NCBI GenBank assembly: GCA_037043235.1
Contig: JAWRVZ010000028.1
Span: 1,571,501-1,635,500 of the forward strand
DNA length: 64,000 nucleotides
DNA from: Rhodeus uyekii
Taxonomy: Eukaryota > Chordata > Actinopteri > Cypriniformes > Acheilognathidae
Direction of reading: 5' to 3'
In this document: positions 9,856 through 22,562 of the stretch, piece after piece
Layout: each line of letters begins with the position of its first letter
Numbering within the stretch: the stretch's first letter is position 1
Notes under the pieces: generated by a model
Databases searched by the model: none
The model's input: the letters and a program-made list of their open reading frames with translations, nothing else
Told to the model about the DNA's origin: nothing
Position numbers and translations under genes: made by a program

Positions 9856-10387
9856 TAATACATTTTAGGTTGTTTTTATCACACTAATGTAAGTTGAAGT
9901 GTGCGTTTAAAAAAAAAAAAGTGTGATTTTAATTATTTGATACTATAAAAAAAATTCTAAAGTAAATTAACTCTTCATATTGACCAGCTTTGGGCCCTCA
10001 AAAGAGTTGTAACAACCATATTTAACTTAAACTGCACATGTCACGAAGTGAGGTAACAGGGTTCTTGTCCTTCTGGATGTCACATATGGCATTGAATAAG
10101 CAAACCGCTGTGAATCCACTCATATGTTTTCAGTTATAAGTAATGACTGTTTGTATGCTTTCTGCTTTTGTCTGTAGATGTCTTTTGTTATAAGCAGCAG
10201 ACTTATGAATTGAGTTTTTGTATCCACTGAAATACTTGACCTTTCCATTTCTTTAAGTGTGGGAACTTCTAAGTTTGTTGGTGAAGGTGAATACAAAGCA
10301 TAGGCGACCATTGAAGCTGGCGCATTGCTCACGTGTCGTCTGTGCATGTGTTCAGGGGTAATGAGAGAGGGAGGAAGGTAATCAGGA
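9856..10387. other. Intergenic spacer
   Basis: AT-rich; an A run near 9909 and no recognisable gene. Confidence 0.35.
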
Positions 10388-10557
10388 CTATATAAAACAA
10401 ATCCTTCTCTGATCCTGAGGCCTCTTCACCTCAGTCATGTCCATCCATATGATCTAATCAGACATCATTATTATGACCTTGGTCGCCACACTCCACGCTG
10501 AGGAAACTCAATATATTGCAGGCTCCCAGCTGATAGCACACTGGAGGGATGGATTTC
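10388..10557 (+). repeat. Copy A of a 170-bp local duplication
   Basis: Aligns end to end with 15147-15315, sharing phrases such as 'cctgaggcctcttcacctca', 'aatcagac' and 'gatagcacactggaggga'. Both start with a TATA-like tataaaacaaatcc. By eye roughly 80% identical. I cannot tell a local duplication from two copies of an unknown dispersed family. Confidence 0.7.
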
Positions 10558-12617
10558 ATATCACGTTAGACGGAACAGTCCCTGCGTGATGAGAAAGTGA
10601 GAGGTTTTGGTTAAAATCAGACAACGTGAGGTGGGAACGTGTCGCTCTGTTTTTATTTGACATGCTTCTCTTATACTTTTCTCAAGCTTGGGGTCTGTCT
10701 TAAATAGCTGAGGGGTCCGTGGAAAATTTCGGAACTGAGAACAAAAATCTCACTGCAAAACCATGACAAGCAATATGACAACAGCATTTGCTTATTTTTT
10801 CAGCTATCTGGCTTCCAGAAGTGCCTTTGCTATTCCTTCCCAAATATTTGCCATTACTCCGGTCTTATGATCCTCCAAAAATCGTTCTAATATCAGACTG
10901 AATGTAAGTTTTAATATCTAGACTGCTTTTTTGTGACATGTGAAGGCCAAGTACAGTTACCAATACTCTGAATTTGTTTCACACATTACCGTTACAAAAA
11001 TTAAGTTTATTCAAGTGTGCTCTTATACTTTTAATCTAAAAAAGTGTTTTCATGTACTTTTCAGAAACATAGTTGCATTTTAATTGCATTTTAGTATACT
11101 TGACGTATATTAACAGAAAAGTCTAAATATATTTGGCTTATACTTGTACTCAATCTTTTTATCAATGTCTACTTAAAAGTATAAATACGGTAAGTATTCA
11201 AAGTATGCTTGGCTTGTAATTGTTTACTCTTTTGATTGCCTATTAAATTCTTTTCACATAGTTTTAGGCTACATACTGTCTAATGAACTTACATTGATTT
11301 GTGAAGAAAACCGATATGTTCCTAATTTTGAGTACCTGAATTTGTGTTGGCTGGTTCACTTGAAGTGAACAGAAATTTACTTTAAATCTACTTTACTCTT
11401 CCTGCCATTGACTGAATTTTCCAGCTATCCAAGTTTTCATCTTTATACGATAGGGATCACTATTACGCATGAGAAAAGTGAAGAAGCAGAAACAAATGAT
11501 TGAAGATTGCTTGCACAAATTTAAATAATACGCATAAACAGCATACAAGTTCAGACCTGCCTAACGTTACTGAATGTTGACCAAGGAAGGGTTAAACTGT
11601 GAAACTTTGGGGTGTTGATAGACTTGATTTACTCCATCTATATTTTAATCATCGTACTGAATCTGATTTGGTCGTAGTCTTTGATAAAAATAAGATTTTA
11701 TTTACTTTACTTTTTGTTTAAAATTGAGCTTTTTTAATGAAACTTTAAGTATAAACTAAACTAGTAGTTTACTGAGAATATACTTCAAAGTGTACTTTCA
11801 TAAATTAAAAACGTGCTACAAGTATTTAACAAGTAATCAATCAGTACATTTATAAGTTCACTTGTAGTATAGTTGCAGTGCAAATGAGACGCTTCGTTGT
11901 AAGCAAGTTGTTTACAACTGTTACACTTAAAGTAAAAAATATACATTTACACTAAAAAGTGGGCAAATTTAGTCCAAAGTAGCATTGCAACAGTACATTT
12001 GTACTTAGTACATTGAATTAGTTATCCCCCCCAGACCAGATCCAATTAATGCCTGCCTTGTGCTTTGAATATTTTTTTGTTATTACAGAATTCATATTTT
12101 CTCGTTTTATTTGTCTTATCTTTATCTTATCTTATAGAATGAGTAAGATATGGCTAATTAATTTTTAATTACTGTATTTAATTTTTTATTACTGTAGCTT
12201 TATCTCCCGTGATTTGTGAATCTCAAATATCGCGGTACGTGAATGGACGCTCTTCTCATTCTGTTTTACGCGCTGAATAAACAAAATGGACAATCGTCGT
12301 TTTTTTTAATAAATCCACTACTAAGTGTCAAATCTATCAGAGGAGAAGAGAGTGGACATCTACGCATCTCGGAAAAAGAGGCGGCTTCTTCTGCATTAGG
12401 TAAGATATTGTAATGTCTGAAGTAGTTCTATGACAGGTCAAGGGAGGCTCTGTTTATGAACTTTAATCGGAACGAAGAAGAACACACTGTAACAAGCACA
12501 CCCGTCTAACACATTCGCTTTTTTCGTCGCACTTCTGAACTCCCGGTGTTAACCCTATCACTGCCGATGCAAAACAAAACAGCAACTATAAAGAGTCTGT
12601 TCTATTCGCTATTCTTT
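10558..12617. other. Intergenic spacer with degraded repeats
   Basis: Region 10840-10905 has a weak copy of the 'gccattactccggtctt...gatcct' dispersed repeat. Region about 11000-12010 is rich in 'agtata' / 'tatactt' phrases and looks like an old inverted-repeat element. No exon recognised. Confidence 0.4.
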
Positions 12618-13127
12618 GTATAAATCAGTGGTTCTCAAATAGTGGGGCGCGCGTTACCCTGGGGTACATGCTTTTTTTGCCAGGGAACTGCTTCTTGCAC
12701 TGAACAAGAGCAGCAGATATGAAGTTCAGATAACCGTCCCCTCATCCTTTGACGTGTACGATCACACCGGTGTTCATATGTGTCACGTGATCAACCACTA
12801 AATTCACACGTGTTTTCACGCGATATCTGGCACTAATCCCAAAAAAAGACGCGCTCAGAGCTTGTCATTTATCACAATAATTCAGTGTTTTCAACCACAT
12901 AAGGTTTCTTTTAGGTTTCAACAAGTTGAGCCAACATGTTGGTGACTATTTTGAATTATCTATTATACAGCGCTTTTTGTGGCTGCGGTATGTCAGGTGA
13001 CAAGCATGACGCGTTGCCATGGAAACAATATAAAAAGTTCCAAAATGGGGGAAGGGGGGGCGCGCGAAATTTTTACCTCTTCCTAGGGGGGCGTGACAGA
13101 AAATAATTGAGAAGCATTGGTATAAAG
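12618..13127. mobile_element. Non-autonomous hAT-like DNA transposon
   Basis: Element 12626-13119 starts CAGTGGTTCTCAA and ends TTGAGAAGCATTG, which are imperfect inverted repeats of the hAT type. The flanks are gtataaat (12618-12625) and gtataaag (13120-13127), an 8-bp target duplication with one mismatch, as hAT transposases produce. The interior has no transposase frame. Confidence 0.8.
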
Positions 13128-13257
13128 TCATTGTTCATTGTAAATGTATTTTATATGTAGAATGAATGATATATAAATATTTTTTTTTTAAATCTGAGCT
13201 CGTGGTCTGCTGGCCTGGTAGGTGCCCCCCCAAGCACAAAAGTGAAACTCCGCCTAT

Positions 13258-13398
13258 GCTGTGGCTCCTGGGGAGTGATTTTGAGGTTTAGGTTCCTTGC
13301 TTAAGGGCAGCCAAGTCATTTCCTGCCTGTATTGAGAATTTAGCCCACAACCTTCAGGTTACTAGTCTGACTCTCTAACCATTAGCCCACAACTGCCT
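13258..13398 (-). repeat. tRNA-derived SINE, reverse orientation
   Basis: On the - strand it begins 'gtgggctaatggttagagag', a tRNA-like A-box region, then 'aaggttgtgggctaaattc', a decayed B box, then 'gcccttaagcaaggaacc', a phrase common in fish SINEs. Confidence 0.7.
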
Positions 13399-13639
13399 GA
13401 ACTGATTCAAATGAAACGCATTCGTGACCCATTTTACTGAGTTAGACAAACAAAATCTCTGGCTATCTTTTGGGAATTAAATGGATTGTGAGTATTGGTC
13501 CTCTATATGGTTCTATATTGTGATTTGAGGTGAGGAGTAAAAAAAAAAAAGAAGAGTTTGATATCATTCAAAAAATGTAAGTTGTTTGAGAGGTGATGTT
13601 TTCAGAGATGAAAGCATCAATCCTTGTTCGCCTTTAGAG

Positions 13640-13757
13640 CGGAGTACTTGATTCTCATGGAAAGCAAAAATTGATTAGAATGTTAATGTGTACCTTGAAT
13701 GCAATGTGAGTTGCTTTGGATAAAAGCATCTGCCAAATGCATAAACGTAAAAAATGA
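13640..13757 (+). repeat. tRNA-derived SINE tail, same family as 8205
   Basis: Shares 'gattagaat' and 'gtaccttgaatgcaatgtga' with 8205-8360 and ends 'gctttggataaaagcatc' and 'tgccaaatgcataaacgta', the characteristic 3' part of many fish SINEs. The tRNA head is largely eroded. Confidence 0.65.
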
Positions 13758-15146
13758 TATTTTGTATAAAAGATGTGCACCAATGAATTATTCACAATGA
13801 GACCAGGAATGTACAGTGAATTTAGAATTTAAATCACGTCCATTCCATGTGTGTCTACAGAGCCTGAAAATACCAGTTATAGCTTGTAGAGTAAAGCTTC
13901 AATGTACTAGAAACCCCAGAGCTTTAGATCGTTTATTGACTGTATCAAAGCCTTGTTCGTGTGTTTGTTTGCAGAGCTTCTCTGACTTCAGTGAACTGTA
14001 TTGCTTTTGGCTGTTGTGCAATCATGAATAAGTCTCTGGTGTTATCATCGCCAAAACTGATGGCTTTGCTGAATTATTTTTTCCTCGATATCTAGTTGAA
14101 ACGCTAACATAACTAAGTCCCATCTTCTCCTGTTTGATTCGTTACAGGTAATCACTTCAGCTGATTTCGATCTTCCTTTTTTTTCTCCATTCTCATGGCC
14201 GTGCTGAAGAAGGTGGCTTGCTTTCCTGAACAAAGCAGCTTTTTCTCTCCTGTTATTCTGAGCCTGTGCATGCAAAGGGACGTTTTAAGTGTACTTTGTA
14301 ACCCTGTCACGATTCACTGTGGGACTATTGAAAGAGACCATCTTGAGACATAAGGCAACGTTGATGGAAATTTGTTGCGACAGTTACTATTCACACATAC
14401 GATTCACTTAAAAAAGGGAGACATGGCTTGTTGGTTTGTTGCAAATACCCATGGGATGATTGGCATACTGGAACATAGTTTAGAAAGATGGTGTTAAGGC
14501 TGTATCATTGACCTTTGGCAGCAAGTCTACTCAAGGTTGTGGACAAGCTGTACTGACCAGGATCCACTTTGATGGATCAGGAAAACATTTCAAATGTATT
14601 GATATCTAACCTTCAGAAATCATTTTAATATGCTGATTTGGTGCTCAATATAATTTCAAGTGAATTCAAGCATCACAACATTAAAATGTGGAGTATGAAA
14701 AATAGATTTGATATAAATTTATTTATTTAAAGATTACAGAATACATTTATCAGGTGTTAATTTTTTTTCAAAGATGGTCTTTAATTAAACGTTAGATGAT
14801 GGCAAAAATGAGAATGCAATTAAATATCTAAGACTATTTACCAAACAATTAAGAAATCTGTAATAATGGAAAATAACCCATATGCTACCACTATATTCTG
14901 ATCTTAGCAGGTTCAATCTCAGTCCATCTCTCTTTGTAGATGTCTGGATGTTATTTTATTGTTGTCTCATGCTTGTATAACTCTCATTATAAGGCTTTCG
15001 AATTCTGCACGAAAGTCTAGAACCCCTGTGTTATGATTGTAAATGCAGTCAAATTGAATCTATGAAGCTCATGTGGGTGTGATTGTGTTTGAATGAAAGT
15101 ATGGTCATGCGTATGGTTAATGTGTTAGAGAAGAAGCTAAGCAAGA
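13758..15146. other. Intergenic spacer
   Basis: No exon recognised. At about 14605-14656 it holds a fragment of the dispersed repeat with 'ccttcagaaatcattttaat' and 'gctgatttggtgctcaa', whose full-length copy is at 51191-51654. Confidence 0.45.
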
Positions 15147-15315
15147 CTGTATAAAACAAATCCCACTCTATCCTGAGGCCTCTTCACCTCACTCATGTCC
15201 ACCCGTATGAACTAATCAGACTTCATAATTACGACCTTGAGCGGTGCATTGCACACAGAGCAAATTCAATAAACTACAGCCTCCCAGTTGATAGCACACT
15301 GGAGGGATGGATTTC
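15147..15315 (+). repeat. Copy B of a 170-bp local duplication
   Basis: Partner of 10388-10557, same orientation, 4.76 kb away. Similarity stops sharply after 'gatggatttc' in both copies. Confidence 0.7.
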
Positions 15316-15576
15316 TTTTGTAATGGTGTCGCCTTGGCATCCCAATATCATTAGAAAAAAAAAATTGGCAAGGAGATTTGTTTTCTTTTGAGAGATGACA
15401 AAATGGACAAAAAATGAAAGCGTGTCTGTAAAATCAACAAATACCCTATTGCTTTCACCCCTATACTGTGTCATTGTTTCATTCAAACTCACTTTGTACA
15501 GCTGATGAACGAAGTAGTGGCACTTTAAATCTTTATATCTTTATATCTATAAATATTTATATAAATCTTTATACTT

Positions 15577-15581
15577 TTATT

Positions 15582-15620
<39 letters not shown>
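15577..15620. repeat. (TA)n microsatellite
   Basis: Uninterrupted alternating T/A of about 40 bp. Confidence 0.9.
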
Positions 15621-15639
15621 AAGGTGCCATTTATTTAAT

Positions 15640-15816
15640 TAAACATATTGGAAAAACAGTAATATTGGAAAATGTCATTAATTATTTGACCATATTTTCT
15701 AATTTTATATATTTTAAAATATAAGTTTCCCCTTTGATGGCAGCATTACCCCTGTCTTCAATGTCGCTTGATCCTTCAGAAATCATTCTAATGCTGATTT
15801 GGTTCTCAAGAATCAC

Positions 15817-15852
<36 letters not shown>

Positions 15853-15905
15853 ATGTTAAAAACAGTTGTGGTGTTTATATTTTTGTGGAAATTGAGTATG
15901 TCTGT
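15640..15905 (+). repeat. Dispersed inverted-repeat family copy with (ATT)n
   Basis: Contains 'gatccttcagaaatcattct', 'gctgatttggttctcaa', an (ATT) run at 15818-15850 and 'ttaaaaacagttgtgg'. Same family as 51191-51654 in the opposite orientation. Confidence 0.65.
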
Positions 15906-16432
15906 AGTCCCAGGTGTACCCTATGTTATAGGGACAAAATGTCCACACAAAGATTGCAATATCTGAAATCCTTGTCCGTATGGGATTTTAAAAAAAAATC
16001 ATACTAAGTGATGATTTTTGAAAAAGTAAAATTGCAGAAAGTTTGTCTGTGATTGGTAGGGTTAGTGAAAGGGGATATAAAATACAGTTTGCAAGGGATA
16101 TAAATCAATATGGTATGGGGATGAAATGTTCCCACAAAGATAGTAGTAACAGTAATTTGTCACTTTTTGGGGACACTTTTTTTGGGAATACCAAAAATGG
16201 CTTTTATTAACCGCTAAGGGAAGGAGAAAGTAGATAAGTTGTGCATGACATTTAATAATGCTGATCAGCAAAGGTGTTATTTTTAATTATTAGTTTATTA
16301 AATATAAAATGGCTTATTAAATGGCTTATTAACTAAAATTTTAACTTTTAACCTAATCTGGAATCTTATCGCACCGATTGCATGTATTGTTGCCATGGGA
16401 AAAAATGTAAAGACCATCTTCTAATTAATTAT
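15906..16432. other. Spacer with a possible old repeat
   Basis: Two diverged phrases 'gggacaaaatgtccacacaaag' and 'ggggatgaaatgttcccacaaag' (near 15940 and 16118) suggest an old repeat. Nothing coding. Confidence 0.4.
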
Positions 16433-16799
16433 TGTTAGCTATGCAGAGTGGTGTGCGATGTAGAGTGATACGCAGAAGCAGATCTGCAGCAGACTTAAAC
16501 TTTATTCACTAAAAACGAAAACAAAACACTTTCAATAGGAAACAAAAGCGGCACATACACTTGTGCAAAATCCCGGAAGAGGGGAACATGGAGAAACCAT
16601 CCACACGGAGAGACGACATAACAGCAACATTCAATTATCGACAAGGACATAGGAGTACGAGAGGGCATATATTGACAAACACAGGATTAGGAACAGCTGA
16701 CGAGACTTGAGCAGTGATTAGACACAGATAGGAGCGTGCAGGACCTGGAAGATACATAAAGGGACCTAGAAGGAAACAACACGAGACAAGACCGTGACA
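16433..16799 (-). mobile_element. Solo LTR, sushi-like
   Basis: 367 bp with TG...CA ends, flanked by exact 5-bp repeats ATTAT (16428-16432 and 16800-16804). On the - strand it starts TGTCACGGTC, has a TATA-like ATATAT near 16665-16672, then GTCGATAATT at 16642-16633 about 29 nt further on, and AATAAA near 16500. GTCGATAATT resembles the self-primer GTCGGTTATT of the element at 28140-30154 in sequence and position. Confidence 0.85.
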
Positions 16800-18432
16800 A
16801 TTATATGCACACGTTGGATTTCCTTTTTTTATGGGGACTTTTCGTTTTATACTGTACAAACTGCAATTTTTTGATGGCAAGAAACTTGACTTTGATCAAA
16901 TATTTTTGGAGATTCAATTTTGTGCTTCAAATGGGTTCAAGATGCATCAAATGGCTTCAATTAATGCAGGATACAGAGAATTGATCTCTTTTGTGTTGCA
17001 CAGTCCACTCCAAAAGGATGTTCTCTACTTTTCTTTGAAAACATCCCTGATAGATTTGGACCTCATGAGTGGTACAAAATACAATAAAATCCCACATCAA
17101 TAGAATTGATTGCAGTACAATTCTCTGATGCCCCTTGTGGAAAAAGATGGATACATAGAGAGCGAAAATTGCTTTCCTCGACCTTTGACATATCAAAAAG
17201 AATCCCTTTAAGAGGTGAATATACTTAGAAGCTGAACACATATTATTTTGGTCTCATTTTTAAAAGACTGTTCTTTTCCCCCACAGGTGTCAGTGTTCAG
17301 TAAAGACAAAATTGGAATATTGGAAATCAAATTTGATGCCTGTATGCTTTATTATTTTTATCATAATTTAAATCTTTTTTTATAATTATGAATAACTTAG
17401 ATGTACTGTACATAAATTTATATGTAATCTTTCAGGAGATGTATCTACACTTATTACCATATCTTAATATAATAATTGTTGTAAGTGATTACATGTAATA
17501 TATTTTATTATATTAAAACAGCATAATTAAATTGAGTTTATTTTACTATGAGTTTATGTAATTTAATTGTTAATTAACTATATTTGTGAACTGTGAATAT
17601 TTAACAATACTGTGAAAATGAACTACAACAATTGTGTAAAAAAGTACAGAAAAGGTTTTTCCTTTTACCTCTGACCCTTAAAATAACTTTTTATGGTGCA
17701 ATAATTGATCCATGCAGATTTTGTCCAATTTAAAGGTGAATAAAAGCAGCTCATTTATATTTGACTGCATAAGCGCGTTTATTAGGTCACAAGTTGTATT
17801 TAAAATGTATACCGCAACGGAGAAAGAACAGTTACATAACCATATTAAAATGAAGACAAAATATTATAAAACTGCAGGAATTTTCTCATGAATCTGTACT
17901 GTTTTAGCTATGAGATTTGACTGAGCATTCAACAGACTCCGTGTTAATTAGTTGAACTGCTTCTGTTTAATATTTTAAAAGCAAGTTTCCATGTTGCATA
18001 GCAGAGTACAGTAAGTATAACCCACCTCCTTATCTCCACATTTGTACTTTTTACTGGATACACTTGACCTATGTGACCCTGAACGCTAATTAGCATTTTG
18101 GCAACTAAATAAGGAATGGCTTTAAGGGTGTAAAACGACAAAGGAACGACTGGCATATTGGCATATGAAGATCGGTGGCTTGAGACGTAGACGTCAGTTA
18201 GGCGGGGGGTAATAAAAACTCCCATTCATCCCAAGGAGGGGCATAATTGGCTTGACCACATCTTGAAACCTCTATCTTTGCCAATAATGTACTTCTGCAT
18301 TTAGCGCTTGGTGAATTCCAGTCCCACTGAAATAATGGGTTAGAAAACCTTCCACCGACTTTACAAAGCACAGGCTCTCGTTTCAAAACCAAACTGACTA
18401 AATCCTTTACATAAGCCATAATTAATGGTGCA
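16800..18432. other. Region upstream of the opsin gene
   Basis: Should hold the opsin promoter and 5' UTR, but I can place neither. AT-rich, with GC content rising only in exon 1. No CpG island before the start codon and no other exon recognised. Confidence 0.4.
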
Positions 18433-18796
18433 ATGATTGAGTCTAATGTGAGTCGGAGTTGCGCGTGGTGCGCTGGAGGAGGTGACGGGACCAGCGCGCA
18501 TTTGGATGAGAATCGCTCAGAACACAGTCTAAGTCCGACGGGACACTTGGTGGTCGCGGTGTGCCTGGGATTCATCGGAACTTTCGGGTTTGTCAACAAC
18601 ACGCTCGTTCTCGTTGTGTTCTGTCGTTACAAAGTGCTGCGCTCGCCCATGAACTGTCTTCTGGTGAGCATCGCAGTCAGTGATCTGCTGGTGTGCGTCC
18701 TCGGCACTCCGTTCAGCTTCGCCGCCAGCACGCAGGGACGGTGGCTCATCGGACGCGCGGGATGCGTGTGGTATGGCTTCATCAATTCATTCCTGG
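18433..18796 (+). CDS. tmtops: TMT opsin exon 1: N-terminus, TM1-TM2, start of TM3
   Basis: Codes residues 1-121 and the first base of codon 122. The extracellular N-terminus has an N-glycosylation sequon at N5 (NVS). TM1 about 36-62 with N56 in FVNNT; TM2 about 72-95 with D84 (SDLL), the sodium-site aspartate of class A GPCRs. C111 is the loop-disulphide cysteine before TM3; Y114 sits where visual opsins have the E113 counterion. The start is the first in-frame ATG with a purine at -3 and sits directly before a plausible opsin N-terminus. Donor CTGG|GTGAGT at 18797. The exon is much richer in GC and CpG than its surroundings. Read-through past the donor would stop after 22 codons. Confidence 0.93.
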
Positions 18797-21700
18797 GTGA
18801 GTCTGTCACAGCCATGTCAATGAACGAGCGGGGTCACATACATGGGGTTCGCATCCAGTTGCCATAGTTTGATACTTTGGAATCACAACACGCAAGTTTC
18901 GCTACATTCCTCTTGAAAGTCTTATGATAACGTTTGCGTATTCGATACTTCATACGAGAGATGGTTTAACATTCTTAAATGCGTGCTTTCGCAACGTTGC
19001 AGAAATGTTTTTAGAACGTTCCATTTGGAACGCTTTAGGAACCTCGCTTCGGCGTCTCGTCTGATGTTACGCCGTCGTCAAAACCTTAATGTCTTTCGAA
19101 GTAAAATTCTATAAGTAACAGAACAATGTGAGAAACAGAGAGGGGTATGTCGAAGTGTAAATTTATTTTCCTCGTGCTAACTCAAGTTATAACTATATGA
19201 CAATTTTAATAACCGACATGGCTAGCAGCGCTCTAGTAGTATTTTCTTAACTTAAAAACACCTCCTTACCTTTAGGTTACTTATATACTTAAATGTTAAA
19301 AGCTATCGTGGTATTTACATAGTTTTACAGAAATAATTGCTGTTATTTCTCCTGAGGTAAAGCCTCCTGTCAGACTCGTGCTCGCGCTGCTGTATTTTGA
19401 CGTTTTTGATTTCGTCACGAAAAATAAGTCTTTTCTATTACATAAGTTGCAATAATATGAAAAATTGCAATATATTTTAGTGAAATGTTATCAGTTGTGG
19501 TAAATTGCCTGTTGTTTGGCACAGATAGATTTGCCATTAAAGTTGGAAACCTTATTGCAGTATAAAGACCCAAATATTGCTACAACGTCCCACCAACGTT
19601 GCTTGGTCTGTTATGTATAAAATGCATCATCTTGACATCGACATAAAACATTTTTTTCCAACATTTGACTTTTTTCAATTATTTTGACGTTTCAGAACAT
19701 TTTGTTTGTTCTTTATAGCACAGAATCCAAAAATAAACGCCCCTCTATATAAACCTCATAACCTTAATCCGATGTGTCCTATATGTTTACACATAATAAG
19801 AAAGCAGGATGTAACTCCCCTCTGCCCATAGATGGCAATCAGTTTAAAATAGTTTTCTTGTAGACGGATTAAACTCCTTGTACTGGTTGTGTGCTTATGG
19901 AACATACGTTGTGTACCTATTGCACTAACAAAAAAAAGTATGTTTCTGAAAATGTACCAAATGTACACTGTAAAAAGTCCAACCTGCTAAAGTTGAAAAC
20001 TTGCCAAGGTTACAATCCACAGAAATAAGTCCATGTAACTTTTTAACTACTATTAATTTATGTACTGATGAAGAAAATAAAGTTGAAACTATTAAAGGAG
20101 TTGAAAACTCATTAAATAAGTAGAAATGACAAATTATTGAAGTTGTGCTGTTGAAAAGACCCAGAAGTCTCCATAATTGGAAAGACGTTAAATAAATACA
20201 CCAGGGCAGAGGTGTTTTCTTCTCCTGATTGGGGTTTAGCACTTGACCCGAAGGTGTGGAGAACTGTATTCAGGGAAAAGAGATGTGTGCTGTCCTGTAC
20301 TTGACCCATAACACAGGTTCTGATGGGGCAGATGTGATGAGTGTAGTGTTTCCAGTCAGTAGAATAGCTGTTTTATTGTTAGTTAACAGGTGTCACCTTT
20401 CTGGTGCCAGCAGCCCTTAAGATTGAATTGGTTTATGTTATGTGACAACAGATTTTTACATCACTGCTTATAAACCCTATAAGTACTATCTAATTAAAGA
20501 ATGGTGTTGATTCATTGTAATTGTCAAAACCTAAATGACCAGTCAGGGATCTCGGCTAAACAATTCAGGATGAATCACCATTGGCTTGATAAAACTAGGC
20601 TTATGGGAACTAAGAACTAAGTGTGCTTTTATGGAAAAAAGCTCTGTAATCAGTTCCACTCCTTGAAAGCCTGATGACAAATGCCTCTCATTGCTTTGAA
20701 AAGGCTCACTACTCGCTTTCCTGATTAGCTTTCATCAGGAACAACCATGCATACGTCTATAATGATGTTAATTGTAAGCAGTGGACTATACACTTGTTTC
20801 ACGGATTATCTCCCTTGAATAAATTACACCGATAAAAGTGCTAACGATGCTAATACTTGAACTAAGCCAAAACTAGCCAATAATGAAATTTCAGCCTTTA
20901 TTCTTTGAATCATCAGTATAGCAAATACATTTTCCAGGCTTCATCCAGATGTTACACTGTGTAGGTTTTATGCATGCGTGCACACACACACGCACACACA
21001 TATCAGGCAGGGAAATATGACTAACATTCAAAATGTTCTTGATGTATCTTTATCAGGCTTATGGTTTAAGTACTCAAGTTTATAGTCTCTTTGAACTGTT
21101 TTTGAGCGAAGGTCTTTCTAAGAAGCTTTCTTTAAGTTAAGATGGCAGGATTTTGGGATATAATTTTCATGAAATGATCTCCCAAAGAATTTCTGACAGA
21201 GACCAGAAACACAAGCACATGTGAAGAAGTTCTGTCTTTCACTGCATAAAACTTTAGACTCTGATCTGCAAATTCACACAGCAAAACAACTAAAGGTCAT
21301 AAACTGACCTCTTGGCTGAATTAAAAAAAAACGCAGTCCTTATTTCTTTTGTTGTTATAATCCTTAATTTGTTTGCTAAAAAATAGACTAGTTTCTAGAG
21401 CTCATAAATCATGTGCTGAATTGAGTCTGTACTGATAGCAGTTCTTTTTTGCTATGGTTTATTGCAGTATCAACTTGGTATCAAAGTACCGGCACATTTT
21501 ACACCCTTACTTGGTACTATTTCGCAGTACATTTGGCTTGATCGTAATAATACACACTCTCTTGAGCCTTACCAAGAGAATTTGCAGTTATACACTTCTC
21601 AAATGAGTCTGGACACTTGCTTTTCACAGTTAAAATGTCAGAGATAACTTGTTGTTTTTATCTTCCAAAATCTATTAATTTAACAGCATTATACTGTAAA

Positions 21701-22233
21701 ATGTCCCATTAGGTCTATTACAGTTTTTTTACTGTATAGAGTAAGGGAACTTAACGTAGAAGCATTTTACAGTCATTTACCATAAAAATTACAATAACTT
21801 TTTTACAGCAATGTTATAAAAAAAAGCAAAGGGTTGCGAAATTTATGTAATTTATTTTTAAATCATTTTAATACATTTTGCAAAGGAACGCAATTAATGT
21901 ATTTAATTAAACTTTGAAGTAAAAGGCGTATAGTATCTTCTTGTAAAACGTTCTCAAATAATCTCTTTTATGTACAACTTTGAAAAATCAATTTACACTG
22001 TAGATACAAGGTCCATCTAAATTTTCTTCTCTTCCCGTAAAACACGGTAAACCTACAGCATTGAGCTTGGCGTATATTTGCAGTGCAAGTGATAAATCTG
22101 TAGATTTGGCCTTTTACAGTACTTGATGTAAACAAACCCTCAAAGGCAATAAGGATCTGTAAGCAACCCAGGGCCGCAGCTATTACTCATAACAGAGCAT
22201 TGTGTTGTTTGTATCTCTCTTCTGTTTGTACAG
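18797..22233 (+). other. TMT opsin intron 1
   Basis: 3437 bp, phase 1, GTGAGT...TTTGTACAG. Mostly unassigned AT-rich DNA. Near 21680-22130 there are repeated 'actgtaaaa' / 'ttttacagt' phrases typical of an old fish inverted-repeat element, ending about 100 bp before exon 2. No exon in between. Confidence 0.8.
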
Positions 22234-22562
22234 GTGTCGTGTCTCTAATCTCCCTGGCGGTGCTCTCTTACGAGCGCTATTGCACCATGATGGGGGCCAC
22301 GCAGGCCGACTCTACCAATTACAGAAAGGTGGCCGTGGGTATTGCCTTCTCCTGGATATATTCCCTGGTTTGGACTCTTCCGCCTCTGTTTGGATGGAGC
22401 TGCTATGGTCCGGAGGGTCCCGGCACCACCTGCAGTGTCAACTGGGCTGCCAAGACGGCCAACAATGTGTCTTACATTGTCTGTCTGTTTATCTTCTGCC
22501 TTATTCTCCCTTTTGTCGTGATTGTCTACAGCTATGGCAGACTCCTCCAGGCTATCACACAG
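22234..22562 (+). CDS. tmtops: TMT opsin exon 2: TM3-TM5
   Basis: Codes residues 122-231. TM3 ends in Y134-E135-R136-Y137, the ERY ionic-lock/G-protein motif. TM4 about 153-175. Extracellular loop 2 has E182, equivalent to bovine E181, the counterion used by bistable and non-visual opsins, and C188, equivalent to C187, which pairs with C111. A sequon N199-V-S lies just before TM5. TM5 about 200-226 with P214. Acceptor TTTGTACAG|GT at 22233 and donor ACACAG|GTAGGT at 22563 join in frame to exons 1 and 3. Confidence 0.94.

Noticed and set aside
18198..18602. - strand frame overlapping opsin exon 1
   Set aside because: Shadow of the GC-rich opsin exon; no independent signals.
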